From CBDAUN01 sp965200645 (GTDB lineage Bacteria; Pseudomonadota; Gammaproteobacteria; Arenicellales; JAJDZL01): a stretch of 64,000 nt of DNA. The stretch spans positions 1,178,001 through 1,242,000 of the forward strand of contig CBDAUN010000003.1 in the NCBI GenBank assembly GCA_965200645.1, read 5' to 3'. A program made the translations under genes and the position numbers. Of this stretch, positions 43,670 through 52,876 are shown one piece after another; positions within the stretch are counted from its first letter, which is position 1, and each line of letters opens with the position of its first letter. The notes under the pieces are model-generated. The model did not search any database. It saw only the letters and a program-made list of their open reading frames with translations, and was not told the DNA's origin.

Positions 43670-45196
43670 GTGACCACTAGCAGCAATTTTTTTCTTAGTC
43701 TGTTGGAAACCATGCAGCGCGAACCTGGTCGGGTTTGCATACAGTTGTCTGAGTCCGTATCCATTACCTACGGTGAAGTCAATGACCGCTCGGCTAAGTT
43801 GGCTAATCGATTGACGGCTTTGGGATTGCAGATAGGAGACAGAGTAACCGCACAGGTTCACAAGCACGAAGAGGTGATCATTTTGTATTTGGCATGCCTG
43901 CGTGGTGGTTTTGTGTTTCATCCACTCAATACTGCCTACATTCTTGCCGAGTTAGACTACTTTGTGCAAGACGCAAAGCCAGCATTGGTGGTGTGCGACC
44001 CTTCGCGATATGAAGGAACAAAGTCACTTTGTAATAAGTACCAAGTTGAGCATTTATTGACTCTTGACCACAGAGGTGAAGGAACGTTAGTTGACAGTTT
44101 GGAGAAATTCAGTTCTGTGCATTCAGTTGTCGATAGACAATCGGACGATACGGCCATACTGATTTATACCTCGGGCACTACCGGCAAACCAAAGGGGGCA
44201 ATGATTAGCCACCAAAACATTCACTCCAATGTCATCAGTCTCAATCGGATATGGGGGTTTAGCTCTTCGGATGTGCTGTTGCATGTACTACCGCTGTTTC
44301 ATGTTCATGGACTATGTGTTGCCCTACACTGTGCAATGCTCAGTTCTTCTCGAATGATTTTCTGTCGAAAGTTTGTTGTAGAAAGAACAGTGGAATTGAT
44401 CCCGTCCGCTTCCGTTTTGATGGGTGTTCCTACGGTGTATTCCCGACTACTAAAGGATGAACGGCTCACCCCGGAACTCTGTGGCAACACACGACTATTT
44501 ATTTCAGGTTCTGCACCGCTTCAGCCTGAAATTTTCGATGCATTTAATGAGCGAACTGGACATCGAATTCTTGAACGGTACGGCATGACGGAGGCAGGGA
44601 TGATTGCTTCCAATCCTCTCGCGGGCAACCGCGTCGCTGGGACGGTCGGACAAGCGTTACCTGACGTAACACTTCGGGTGCGCGACGCTACTGGGGCACA
44701 TTCAGTTGCGCAGGATCCCGGCACATTAGAAATTTCGGGACCAAACGTTTTTTCCGGATATTGGGAAAACGATCAGGCCACCAAAGAAGCATTTACTGAA
44801 GACGGGTTTTTCGTCACTGGTGACTTGGCTACAATTTCAGAAGATGGCGTAGTGACTATTGTTGGAAGACAAAGTGACCTGATCATTTCCGCCGGATTCA
44901 ACATTTATCCAAAAGAAGTGGAATTACACCTGAATCAAATTGACGGAGTTGTTGAATCAGCAGTGTTCGGCGTGCCTCATCCTGACCTGGGTGAGGCGGT
45001 AGTTGCAACTGTAACTACTGTGGGTTCCGTAGAGCAAAGCGAATCGTATATTCGTGTTTTGCTGAAGGAAAAGTTGTCCGAATTCAAAGTGCCTCGTCGC
45101 ATCATGAAAGTAGACAAACTTCCAACTAATGCAATGGGCAAGATTGAGAAGAAACGACTACGGGAACAATATCGTGACCTATTCGTAACCGATTGA
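43670..45196 (+). CDS. Malonyl-CoA synthetase-like acyl-CoA ligase
   Basis: An ANL-superfamily enzyme of 508 residues that adenylates a carboxylate and joins it to CoA. Motifs: ILIYTSGTTGKPKGAMISH (A3, near residue 165), the YGMTEAGM loop (A5), GFFVTGDLATI and GRQSDLIISAGFNIYP (A7-A8), and GKIEKKRL with the catalytic lysine near the end. The pattern YGMTEA and overall length resemble malonate-CoA ligase (MatB) more than long-chain ligases; this is an inference. The GTG start has no obvious ribosome site. It diverges from puuD and converges with an SDR gene. Confidence 0.8.
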   Translation: MTTSSNFFLSLLETMQREPGRVCIQLSESVSITYGEVNDRSAKLANRLTALGLQIGDRVTAQVHKHEEVIILYLACLRGGFVFHPLNTAYILAELDYFVQDAKPALVVCDPSRYEGTKSLCNKYQVEHLLTLDHRGEGTLVDSLEKFSSVHSVVDRQSDDTAILIYTSGTTGKPKGAMISHQNIHSNVISLNRIWGFSSSDVLLHVLPLFHVHGLCVALHCAMLSSSRMIFCRKFVVERTVELIPSASVLMGVPTVYSRLLKDERLTPELCGNTRLFISGSAPLQPEIFDAFNERTGHRILERYGMTEAGMIASNPLAGNRVAGTVGQALPDVTLRVRDATGAHSVAQDPGTLEISGPNVFSGYWENDQATKEAFTEDGFFVTGDLATISEDGVVTIVGRQSDLIISAGFNIYPKEVELHLNQIDGVVESAVFGVPHPDLGEAVVATVTTVGSVEQSESYIRVLLKEKLSEFKVPRRIMKVDKLPTNAMGKIEKKRLREQYRDLFVTD

Positions 45197-45240
45197 GAAT
45201 TTATTTGACGGATTTTTAGGCCATCAATCCATACAAGAAT

Positions 45241-46056
45241 TTAGCCTTTTGCCAACCCCAGTTCCTTTGCTAACATCGGCATGAGTTGTGAGGAACCGCC
45301 AAGCGACCAGCCACCATCAACTGGAATCACTGCACCTGTCAGATAACCAGCCAGCGGGGAAGCCAAAAACATTGCCACTCTACCAATATCCGCTTTAGTT
45401 CCCAATCGATTGAGCGGTACAGAGTCAATGACAGCATCAAGCAATCCAGGCGTCGGGGCAAGACGTTTCATGCCCTCCGTATTTTCAATGGGTCCTGGCA
45501 CAATCGAATTGACTCTAATGCCTTCACTGCCCCACTCCATTGCCAACGTTCTTGTCAACATATCGACCCCAGCCTTGGCTGCACATACGTGCGATTGAAG
45601 TTCCATTGGCACGTAAGCTTGAGGGGCAGATATATTAATCACCGACCCGCCTGGTTTTGTCAGATAAGGATAGGCACTTCTCAGAACGTGATAAGTTCCG
45701 AGTAGGTCAATATTCATCACCGCAGCAAAAGCGTTCGAAGACATGTCGGCGGCACGAGCGGCAAAATTTCCGGCCGCACCAGAAACTACCACATCAAACT
45801 GACCCAGTTGTTGAAAAAACTCCGCAAATCCAGCCTCAATCTGTTCACAGTTTCGAACATCTGCGCTGTATCCGAAAACTGGCACATCGTGTTTTGTCAG
45901 TTCTTCGACTGCGGCATTTACCTTGTCAGTCTTACGGCTAACCACGCCGATTGAAGCACCGGCTGCGGCAAAGGTATTTGCGACACCCAAGTTGATTCCG
46001 CTAGTACCGCCGACTACGATAACGCTCTTGTTGGAGAATTTGAGGCTGTCTGTCAT
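45241..46056 (-). CDS. Short-chain dehydrogenase/reductase, dienoyl-CoA reductase-like
   Basis: The 271-residue product has the Rossmann motif VVGGTSGINLG and SGAAGNF. The usual YxxxK is replaced: HVCAAKAGVDML carries the lysine, but not the tyrosine four residues before it, as in 2,4-dienoyl-CoA reductase relatives. The end VIPVDGGWSLGG is standard for SDRs. It is convergent with the CoA ligase (44 bases between stops), which suits acyl-CoA metabolism, but substrate is unproven. Confidence 0.82.
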   Translation of the reverse strand: MTDSLKFSNKSVIVVGGTSGINLGVANTFAAAGASIGVVSRKTDKVNAAVEELTKHDVPVFGYSADVRNCEQIEAGFAEFFQQLGQFDVVVSGAAGNFAARAADMSSNAFAAVMNIDLLGTYHVLRSAYPYLTKPGGSVINISAPQAYVPMELQSHVCAAKAGVDMLTRTLAMEWGSEGIRVNSIVPGPIENTEGMKRLAPTPGLLDAVIDSVPLNRLGTKADIGRVAMFLASPLAGYLTGAVIPVDGGWSLGGSSQLMPMLAKELGLAKG

Positions 46057-46185
46057 ATCTAAAGGCGAAAAAAACTAAAGCAACCATAGAAACAGGCTGC
46101 AATGGTTAATCGTGCTGAGTATGCTAAAAAGCAAATCACCAACGTCGCCCTTCGTCGAAGAAGGCTGGAGTTGTGAAAAAACGAA

Positions 46186-46347
46186 TTATTCAGATGATTG
46201 TTGCGAGCGAACTGACAGAGCCAAGTAGACCAGGGAAATGATCACGCCCCAGTACGCTACATTCAAATGGACTTCAGGTCGAAACACGTCGAACGACGCG
46301 TAGATCAAACAAAAGATAACTGAAACGATTCCTAATAAATATTTCAT
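46186..46347 (-). CDS. Small 53-residue membrane protein
   Basis: An ATG frame of 53 codons with AAGGA eight bases upstream. The peptide has two hydrophobic helices: one in the first 18 residues (after MKY, containing LLGIVSVIFCLIYASF) and a second in about residues 32-46 (VAYWGVIISLVYLAL), with a short polar loop RPEVHLN between and a polar SQQSSE tail. No family recognised. It is downstream of nothing and divergent from the TauD-like gene, sharing a control region with a near-perfect inverted repeat. Two clean helices and a proper ribosome site argue it is real. Confidence 0.55.
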   Translation of the reverse strand: MKYLLGIVSVIFCLIYASFDVFRPEVHLNVAYWGVIISLVYLALSVRSQQSSE

Positions 46348-46393
46348 TTCATAATTCCTTCAAGAAACATGCTAGCGTTACTAATTGACCAAT

Positions 46394-46423
46394 AATTTGT
46401 AACAAATGAGTTTGTTATAAATT
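46394..46423. promoter_or_regulatory. Long inverted repeat in divergent control region
   Basis: Thirteen-base arms (AATTTGTAACAAA at 46394-46406; TTTGTTATAAATT at 46411-46423) with one mismatch and a four-base centre. It lies between the small membrane protein gene and the TauD-like gene, 16 bases upstream of a -35 box. It looks like a regulator-binding site. Confidence 0.5.
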
Positions 46424-46438
46424 CCTGATTGCCGTCAA

Positions 46439-46466
46439 TTGAACACTTTGAAAATAATAATATAAT
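46439..46466 (+). promoter_or_regulatory. Sigma70-like promoter for the TauD-like gene
   Basis: TTGAAC (46439-46444), a 16-base spacer and a perfect TATAAT (46461-46466), leaving a leader of roughly 75 bases before the ATG at 46548. Confidence 0.6.
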
Positions 46467-46547
46467 TTTTTGAATTCTCCCGGCGATTAAAGTTCCGCCA
46501 CAGCAACTACAAACTAATTAAAATCAACAAGTGATTGACACAATAAT

Positions 46548-47552
46548 ATGAACCCGCAAATTCTAGATCTTTCCCACGAACAAAGTGAGCATCAGTTAGA
46601 CCAGATGGTCACTGACTCCAGGGCGTGGCTCACAGATGATATTGAACCTCAGGATTGCTTAATCAAAGTAGGTGATTCGGTTCGTGAGGAGATTATAGAT
46701 ATGGCAGAGTCTATCCGACAAAACCCTCTTCCAACGGTGCTGCGTAACTTATCGCAGTTCGACATTCCTCATTGCGTAGAACTAATGCAGGAAGTTCGAC
46801 GGCGTCTTGACATACCACCCCACGTCGCTGTTATCGACGGCATGCCTCTAGATGACATTGATCAGGAAGTTGTCGTTGACATTTACTGGGTACTGGGTCA
46901 GGTTATCGGCCGTAATGTTGCGCAAAAGTGGGATGGGACTATGATCTACCACGTTAAGGATACTGGGGTTCCATACCAGTATGGGGTGCGTGGTTCTTAT
47001 ACGTCGGTCGAATTGCAATTTCACAACGACAACGCATTTGGCACCGCATTGCCTCACTACGTCGGACTTTTGTGCCTACAGCCATCAATGGAGGGTGGCT
47101 TGAGTAGATTTTGCAGTTTGCACACGGTTCACAACCGAATGCTTGAAAAATTTCCAAGAGAACTCGACCGCCTATACTCTCCGGTACTTTGGGATCGACA
47201 AGCTGAACATGGCGAGGGGGAGCCGGTCGCTGCTCTTGCACCTGTCTTTAGTTACGCAAAAGGGCAGCTACGCACTCGGGCGAATCCAAGTCTGATTATG
47301 AAAGGTTATGAAGTCGCAAATGTAATGATGGATGATGAGACGACAAATGCAGTTGACGCTTTGAAGGAAGTTTCGGAAGACCCCACTCTGTGGTTTGAAT
47401 TACCCATCGAACGAGGGCACATGCAATACATCAACAACATTGATATCGCTCACTATCGAAGTGAAATTTTTGACGACCCAGACTCGGACCTGAAACGTCA
47501 CTTGGTTCGAACTTGGCATCGGGATACAGGTCACATCACATACGACGGATGA
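46548..47552 (+). CDS. TauD/TfdA-type Fe(II)/2-oxoglutarate dioxygenase
   Basis: The 334-residue product has the metal-binding HxD in LQFHNDNAFGTALPHYVGL (near residue 160), a late MQYINNIDIAHYRSEI segment, and the RHLVRTW motif whose arginine binds 2-oxoglutarate. This fits the TauD/TfdA-like family that hydroxylates small molecules such as taurine, 2,4-D or amino acids. The substrate is unknown. It has its own promoter and a long inverted repeat upstream. pdxJ follows 156 bases later on the same strand. Confidence 0.78.
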   Translation: MNPQILDLSHEQSEHQLDQMVTDSRAWLTDDIEPQDCLIKVGDSVREEIIDMAESIRQNPLPTVLRNLSQFDIPHCVELMQEVRRRLDIPPHVAVIDGMPLDDIDQEVVVDIYWVLGQVIGRNVAQKWDGTMIYHVKDTGVPYQYGVRGSYTSVELQFHNDNAFGTALPHYVGLLCLQPSMEGGLSRFCSLHTVHNRMLEKFPRELDRLYSPVLWDRQAEHGEGEPVAALAPVFSYAKGQLRTRANPSLIMKGYEVANVMMDDETTNAVDALKEVSEDPTLWFELPIERGHMQYINNIDIAHYRSEIFDDPDSDLKRHLVRTWHRDTGHITYDG

Positions 47553-47708
47553 AAGCGTGATTGCCCTAACAATGCAGTTACCATTCAATGTACTAGCGGT
47601 CCTGATTAATGAGCAAAGATTTACCAAGACCTTGCAATTTTTTGGGGCGGTGAAGAATAACATTGGTGGCACCAAAACCAATCGTATCGTAGTGCTTCGA
47701 AAACAGCT

Positions 47709-48440
47709 ATGACAAAACTGAGCATAAACTTAAATAAAATTGCACTGCTTAGAAATTCCCGAGGTGCAAATTTTCCAAAAGTGTTGGATTTTGCTGAGTT
47801 GTGTGTCAAGTATGGAGCACATGGAGTGACCGTACACCCACGCCCTGACCAACGCCACGCGACTTATGAGGATGTACAAGATCTTGCGGATTTTCGCAAT
47901 CAACATCCCGATATTGAACTCAACATAGAAGGCTATCCTACCGAAGACTTTCTCGCCACAGTACTATCGGCCCGACCTGATCAGTGTACTCTTGTACCAG
48001 ATGAACCGAACCAGGTTACCTCAGATCATGGCTGGGACACTGTTGCTAGAGGTGAGTTCCTTAAACCAATCATTGAGATTTTGAAATCAGCCGGGATTCG
48101 CACCAGTATTTTTCTTGATCCCGACCCAGGCTTAATCGAATCCGCAGCACAAATCGGTGCCGACCGAGTTGAGCTTTATACTGAAGCCTATGCTAAAGCG
48201 TATGGCACTTCGGAACAAGATGATGTGTTTGAAACCTACCGCGTTACTTCTGAGTTAGCCCGTAACGCCGGACTGAAGCTCAATGCTGGGCACGACCTCA
48301 ACCAACAGAACCTACAAAAGTTTTTAACAATTCCAGAAATTCTGGAAGTTTCGATTGGACACGCGCTTACTATTGAAGCACTATTGGACGGTTATGAACG
48401 TACAGTACGTGCTTACGTTGAGATTGTTGAGTCAGCTTAA
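47709..48440 (+). CDS. pdxJ: Pyridoxine 5'-phosphate synthase
   Basis: PdxJ condenses 1-deoxyxylulose 5-phosphate with 3-amino-2-oxopropyl phosphate to give pyridoxine 5'-phosphate. The 243-residue TIM barrel shows LSINLNKIALLRNSRG, ITVHPRPDQRH-like VTVHPRPDQRHA (catalytic His), CTLVPDEPNQVTSDHGWD and LNAGHDLNQQNL. It is usually next to recO or acpS; here it stands after a dioxygenase gene, an unusual neighbour. Confidence 0.95.
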   Translation: MTKLSINLNKIALLRNSRGANFPKVLDFAELCVKYGAHGVTVHPRPDQRHATYEDVQDLADFRNQHPDIELNIEGYPTEDFLATVLSARPDQCTLVPDEPNQVTSDHGWDTVARGEFLKPIIEILKSAGIRTSIFLDPDPGLIESAAQIGADRVELYTEAYAKAYGTSEQDDVFETYRVTSELARNAGLKLNAGHDLNQQNLQKFLTIPEILEVSIGHALTIEALLDGYERTVRAYVEIVESA

Positions 48441-48474
48441 CTGCTCCTCCTGTTCACTAGCTTTTTTGCAAAAA

Positions 48475-49323
48475 TCAAGAATCGTAGGCTACTACCTTTT
48501 GCACTTGTTCACCTAGTCCTTCGACGCTCAGCCGCATTTCATCGCCAGGCTTGAGAAACTGCGATGGCTTTAGACCCATGCCCACCCCGGAAGGAGTACC
48601 TGTAATCAAAAGATCGCCAGGTTCCAAAGTCATGTAGCAACTGACGTAACTGACCAAGTGAGCCACTGGAAAAATCATGTCGTCGGTAGAGCCGTCCTGC
48701 AGTCGCTTGCCGTTTACTTCGAGCCATAACGACAACTTTTGCGGGTCTGGAACTTCGTCCTTGGTAACCAGCCAAGGACCGAACGGACAGAAAGTATCAG
48801 CACTCTTGCCCTTGGTCCACTGTCCAGTACTTTCGATCTGAAAGGCTCGTTCCGAGACATCATTTACTACACAGTACCCCGAAACAAAGTCCAGTGCACT
48901 TTCTTCACTTACGTAGTTCGCCTTGGTTCCAATGACTACCCCAAGTTCTACTTCCCAATCAGACTTTATGCTGTTACGAGGTAAAACTACATCATCATTA
49001 GGTCCGCAAATAGAGGTAGTTGCTTTCATAAAAATGATTGGTTCTGCCGGAATAGCTGCACCAGCCTCTTGTGCGTGCAGTCTGTAGTTTAGTCCTATTG
49101 CTACTACCTTTCCAACTCCTGCCACGGGTGGTCCGAAGCGTGGAGTACCATCGACTAGCGGTAGGGTATCAACATCAATATTGGCCATTTCGGATAGAGA
49201 CTCTGGTGATGTGGCTGCCGGACCGATATCGGTTAAGTGCTGCGACAGATCGCGAATATTTCCATTTGAGTCAAGAATGCCAGGTTTTTCGCTACCTGGT
49301 TTTCCATAGCGAAGTAGTTTCAT
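48475..49323 (-). CDS. Fumarylacetoacetate hydrolase family protein
   Basis: The 282-residue product begins MKLLRYGKPGSEKPGILD and has the FAH core: IGLNYRLHAQEAG, EPIIFMKATTSICGPND, WEVELGVVIG with the metal-binding glutamates, NDVSERAFQ and TGTPSGVGMG. Relatives are annotated as ureidoglycolate lyase, 2-hydroxyhepta-dienedioate isomerase or deoxy-rhamnonate hydrolase. The nearby purine genes make ureidoglycolate lyase tempting, but the gene is 5 kb away and the family is broad, so I leave it open. Confidence 0.82.
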   Translation of the reverse strand: MKLLRYGKPGSEKPGILDSNGNIRDLSQHLTDIGPAATSPESLSEMANIDVDTLPLVDGTPRFGPPVAGVGKVVAIGLNYRLHAQEAGAAIPAEPIIFMKATTSICGPNDDVVLPRNSIKSDWEVELGVVIGTKANYVSEESALDFVSGYCVVNDVSERAFQIESTGQWTKGKSADTFCPFGPWLVTKDEVPDPQKLSLWLEVNGKRLQDGSTDDMIFPVAHLVSYVSCYMTLEPGDLLITGTPSGVGMGLKPSQFLKPGDEMRLSVEGLGEQVQKVVAYDS

Positions 49324-49455
49324 AAAAGGGAGTCCTTGTAATCAATCAAAAAGACGAAGTTGTAAATGAAATTATGGAACAAACATTATAGACAGTTGCA
49401 AAATTCGCCCTCTAGTGACTATTTAAAAATTATTTTTTCAATCTGCTGAAGTTAG

Positions 49456-50217
49456 TCAGCCTGTCAGCCAAAATTGAATGATCAGTGTCACTCCCAAAAT
49501 AAAGAGAACCCCTTTCACAACTTTGCGGAAGCGATCTGCATCAATTCGATCGCGAATTTTCGTACCCAGCATCAATGCCACTGCGGCAACTGCGGCTAAC
49601 GGCAGTGTAGCCAAGGCAAAATTCCAACCATAGATTCCAGTTACACCAAACACACCGACTTGAGAAACCTTGCCGGTTAAGAAGCAATAGTTCAACATCG
49701 GTACCATAGTCGCTCTTGATAGACCCATTTCCAAAGCATAAATAACTAAAATCGGAACCATCGTATTGGTTGCCCCAGCGGACAAACCTGCAAGTGTACC
49801 AAATCCTGCCATCGAACTTTTTGGGTAGCGGTCTAAAAATCCAAAAACTGCCTTTTCCGTTCGATCAACTGCAAGATACATGAACACCAGCAACGCTAAT
49901 GCAAGCTTAAACGGAGCGGGGTCATTAATAGCAATTAAGTACGAACCAATCACACCACCAGCAAGTACCCATATTGCGAGAGACCAAAACTTTCCGATAC
50001 TTGCCTTCCACTCACGCCCACTAACGATGCTGATGACATTCACGACAATGGTAGGTAACAAAGTAATCAATATCGCTGTTCTGACATCAACAAATATCGA
50101 CAGCAACGGCGTTGCGATTAAGGGAAATCCTAAACCTAGTGCACCATGAACAATAGCAGCAGCAAATAAAACTGATGCGAACAGCACAAAATCGGCTGTT
50201 GTGAACGCATCAAACAT
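49456..50217 (-). CDS. TSUP (TauE/SafE) family membrane transporter
   Basis: The 253-residue protein has about eight helices in two similar halves. Family motifs are GLGFPLIATPLLSIF near residue 27 and GFGTLAGLSAGATNTMVPILVIY near 140 (described in two overlapping parts). TSUP proteins are thought to export sulfite, sulfonates or related anions. The ATG overlaps the ugd stop as TAATG, so it is likely co-transcribed with ugd. Its substrate is not set by context. Confidence 0.88.
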   Translation of the reverse strand: MFDAFTTADFVLFASVLFAAAIVHGALGLGFPLIATPLLSIFVDVRTAILITLLPTIVVNVISIVSGREWKASIGKFWSLAIWVLAGGVIGSYLIAINDPAPFKLALALLVFMYLAVDRTEKAVFGFLDRYPKSSMAGFGTLAGLSAGATNTMVPILVIYALEMGLSRATMVPMLNYCFLTGKVSQVGVFGVTGIYGWNFALATLPLAAVAAVALMLGTKIRDRIDADRFRKVVKGVLFILGVTLIIQFWLTG

Positions 50218-51650
50218 TAGTGCAAGGTACTTTTGTCCTCAAATTTTGAGTATTTTGTGGAGTCGGAATACGCTGCGCCGCGGGGAAGACTAAAGTTCTG
50301 TTCTTGAACACTTTCGGACATCTTGTCTAGTCGGTTGGTCTCTACTTGACCTTGTCCAATCCCGTAAAATTCAAACCCTAGATTTCGCATCGGCTCAACT
50401 TCGTACATATTGTGAAAATCAATAATGACCGGCTGACCCATGAGTTCCTTTAGTCGAGCGAGAGACAATTCTCCATAAATTGGCCAAGCAGTCGCAATGA
50501 TTGCTGCATCACAGTCTTTAACAGTACTATATGGGCCATCAAAGTAATCGACATTGCTGAGTTGCAGACGAGCCATTTTCATCCCTTTAGGGTCATGAGC
50601 TCGAATCTTTGCACCATGGCGTTGTAGTTCCTCAATAATGGCCACACTGGGACTGTCTCGCAAATCATCCGTGTTGGGCTTAAAGGTCAGTCCAAGAACA
50701 GCAATTGACTTACCTTCCACTGATCCTCCGAGAGTGCGAATGACTCGATGAGCCATGCGAATCTTTCGCTGTTCATTAATGTCAGCGACGGTTTCGATAA
50801 TCCTAATCGGCGAGCCCGCATTCTTTGCAGTCTGAATCAAGGCCAGTGTGTCTTTCGGAAAGCAAAGACCGCCATATCCAGGACCGGGTCTTAAATACAA
50901 TTCACCTATCCTCTCATCCATACCTATTCCGGCCGCCAATGCTCGGACATCAACTCCAGTCTGCTCACAAAGATCTGCGATTTCATTGATGAATGTGATC
51001 TTGGTTGCCAAAAAGGCGTTGGCAGCATACTTAATCAGTTCAGCGGTTTCTAAGTTAGAAAACAGAACGGGAGATCCTCCTAGCGTCAGCGGTAGATAAA
51101 GCTCGGAAATGATGGACTTGGCTCGGCTTGATTCCACACCGACAACAATTCGATTTGGATGCATGAAATCGGTGACTGCAGAACCTTCACTCAAAAATTC
51201 AGGATTTGAAACCACATCAAACATCTCCCGTGGCAGCGTAGTTGCAAGCAGGTTCGAAATCTCTCTACCCGTACCTACAGGAACAGTGGACTTTGTTACG
51301 ACAACTGTGTAGTCAGTAATTGTCGAAGCAATTTCGCGTATCACCTGAAACACGTCAGATAAATCTGCACTACCATCCCTGCTGCTGGCTGGTGTATTGA
51401 CACATACAAAAACAACTTGAGCTTGCTGGATCGCTGCATTCAAATCAGTGGTGAATTTTAGACGTCCGTTTTCAATATTTCGAGCGAGAAGATCTGGAAG
51501 ATTTTGTTCATATATTGGCGAAATTCCTGCACGCAGTGTTCTAATGCGTTCTGCGTTCTTGTCCACACAAATCGTATCGGTCCCAAGTTCGGCAAAGCAG
51601 GCTCCAGTGACGAGCCCAACATAGCCGCTACCAATAACAGCAATTTTCAT
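50217..51650 (-). CDS. ugd: UDP-glucose 6-dehydrogenase
   Basis: Ugd oxidises UDP-glucose to UDP-glucuronate for surface polysaccharide. The Rossmann start is IAVIGSGYVGLVTGACFAE; VTKSTVPVGTG and NPEFLSEGSAV follow; the catalytic cysteine lies in GYGGLCFPKDT near residue 260; LTFKPNTDDLRDSPS opens the C-terminal domain. A ~30-residue tail beyond the usual end is polar. A TTG one codon upstream exists, but ATG at 51650 is chosen. galU, which makes its substrate, is 4.4 kb away. Confidence 0.94.
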   Translation of the reverse strand: MKIAVIGSGYVGLVTGACFAELGTDTICVDKNAERIRTLRAGISPIYEQNLPDLLARNIENGRLKFTTDLNAAIQQAQVVFVCVNTPASSRDGSADLSDVFQVIREIASTITDYTVVVTKSTVPVGTGREISNLLATTLPREMFDVVSNPEFLSEGSAVTDFMHPNRIVVGVESSRAKSIISELYLPLTLGGSPVLFSNLETAELIKYAANAFLATKITFINEIADLCEQTGVDVRALAAGIGMDERIGELYLRPGPGYGGLCFPKDTLALIQTAKNAGSPIRIIETVADINEQRKIRMAHRVIRTLGGSVEGKSIAVLGLTFKPNTDDLRDSPSVAIIEELQRHGAKIRAHDPKGMKMARLQLSNVDYFDGPYSTVKDCDAAIIATAWPIYGELSLARLKELMGQPVIIDFHNMYEVEPMRNLGFEFYGIGQGQVETNRLDKMSESVQEQNFSLPRGAAYSDSTKYSKFEDKSTLH

Positions 51651-52160
51651 CAAGTAAATCCTAAGTAAATGACATGGAAATAATTTGCCAACTATTTTAA
51701 TTGTTATAGAAAATTAACAACTGTTGGCCTTGCCTTCAAGGACGCAAATAAGAGGCTTTATGATGGTCAAGTGGCAAGACCTGCATAAATCAGCGATAAG
51801 AACTTTCTTCGCCGCGTTGACAAACTGATGTTTCCTAAACAAAAGGAGATGAACTAAATTACCGAGTTCAAATTAGCCGGTTCCGATTTCAGGGTAAATT
51901 GAAATCTGAATACATAGTAGAAAAAAGTCATGAATCACAGGCCCGCAACAAACTTCTCTCAATCAATTCTTCCCATTCGCCAATAACAAATTACAAACAG
52001 AATCCGATTTACAGGATTAAAGAACTTCAAAAAGACGTTTAATGGATTAGGTAAATCCGATCGAAAGTCAGGAAGATCACATTCCTTAAATCCCTGACTT
52101 TGGCGAAGAGCAAAATATTCTGGAGAATTCGAGTACTCGGATCATATTTACAACTGCCAA
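51651..52160. other. Intergenic stretch with an inverted repeat downstream of the secreted-protein gene
   Basis: About 500 bases without a supported gene. Perfect 9-base arms AAAGTCAGG (52064-52072) and CCTGACTTT (52093-52101) enclose 20 bases, about 60 bases after the 52161-52784 stop on the minus strand, and a shorter nested stem AGGAA/TTCCT is also possible. It may be that gene's terminator. The left part should contain the ugd promoter. Confidence 0.45.
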
Positions 52161-52784
52161 CTATTTCCGATGATTCCCTTTTGAGTCATCTAAAAAATCC
52201 ATCTCGACGCGATCAGCAACATCAAGCATTGTGATTCTCAAACATCTTATATGATTATGGTAAGCTGGGAGCAACTGTGCCAGAAGCTGGTAAAACTCTA
52301 GCGGAAGGATGACCATTTTTTCACCGGTATTTTTTCGTCTGACTACCGGCTTTTGCATGTTGCGTTTCATTAACTGCACCTTCTCGATGATATCGTTATT
52401 GATTGTTGTCTCTTTACTACATGGCACTCCCATCGATTTTAGCCACTCAGTATCTCCCGCCACTTCATCTAAGATCCGCTTTTCCATCGATTCGTGATAC
52501 GACCTGTAGCATTTAATGGTTGCATTCGCAAAATCGGTAGTACTTGCCCATTTGTTAACTAAATCTCGCCGAATCGGAAGAAATTCCTCGTATCCGAATG
52601 TGTTTTCAAATTTCTTCTGCTGATTCTTTGAAAGTGTTGCAAGCCAAGCGGAATTTTCGTCAATCAACACTTGCGTGCTTTCAATATGGTCAGCATAAGC
52701 TTGCACTTGCTCTGCGCACAAACTTTGTGCATGAGCATTTAGTGGTACCGCAATGAGTAGAAGTGCAGTTAGAGTAATTCTCAT
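52161..52784 (-). CDS. Secreted hypothetical protein
   Basis: The 207-residue product starts with a clear signal peptide (about residues 1-19, ending AHAQS), so it is periplasmic or exported. The mature part is helical and charged, with cysteines at SLCAEQ, TIKCYRSY, VPCSKE and RCLRI that could form two disulfides. No family recognised. It is followed downstream by an inverted repeat and preceded by a 31-codon frame overlapping as ATGA, next to a broken secreted-protein gene. Codon use looks like its neighbours. Confidence 0.6.
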   Translation of the reverse strand: MRITLTALLLIAVPLNAHAQSLCAEQVQAYADHIESTQVLIDENSAWLATLSKNQQKKFENTFGYEEFLPIRRDLVNKWASTTDFANATIKCYRSYHESMEKRILDEVAGDTEWLKSMGVPCSKETTINNDIIEKVQLMKRNMQKPVVRRKNTGEKMVILPLEFYQLLAQLLPAYHNHIRCLRITMLDVADRVEMDFLDDSKGNHRK

Positions 52785-52876
52785 ATTTTGATATTTTTCA
52801 ATAAATTATCTAATTCTCTTTCGTACTCTTCCATTTCCTTCTCGCAGTCTTTCAAAACCCTACCTAAGTTCCCCAT
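52781..52876 (-). CDS. Possible 31-residue leader ORF
   Basis: An ATG frame of 31 codons, MGNLGRVLKDCEKEMEEYER at its start, ending just after LLKNIKI; its TGA overlaps the ATG of the secreted-protein gene. The peptide is a charged helix. The overlap suggests translational coupling, but it could also be the tail of a decayed gene. Confidence 0.3.
   Translation of the reverse strand: MGNLGRVLKDCEKEMEEYERELDNLLKNIKI

Noticed and set aside
48475..49323. Assigning the FAH-family gene as ureidoglycolate lyase of the purine pathway
   Set aside because: The family is broad, the gene is outside the purine cluster, and no other ureide gene is present.
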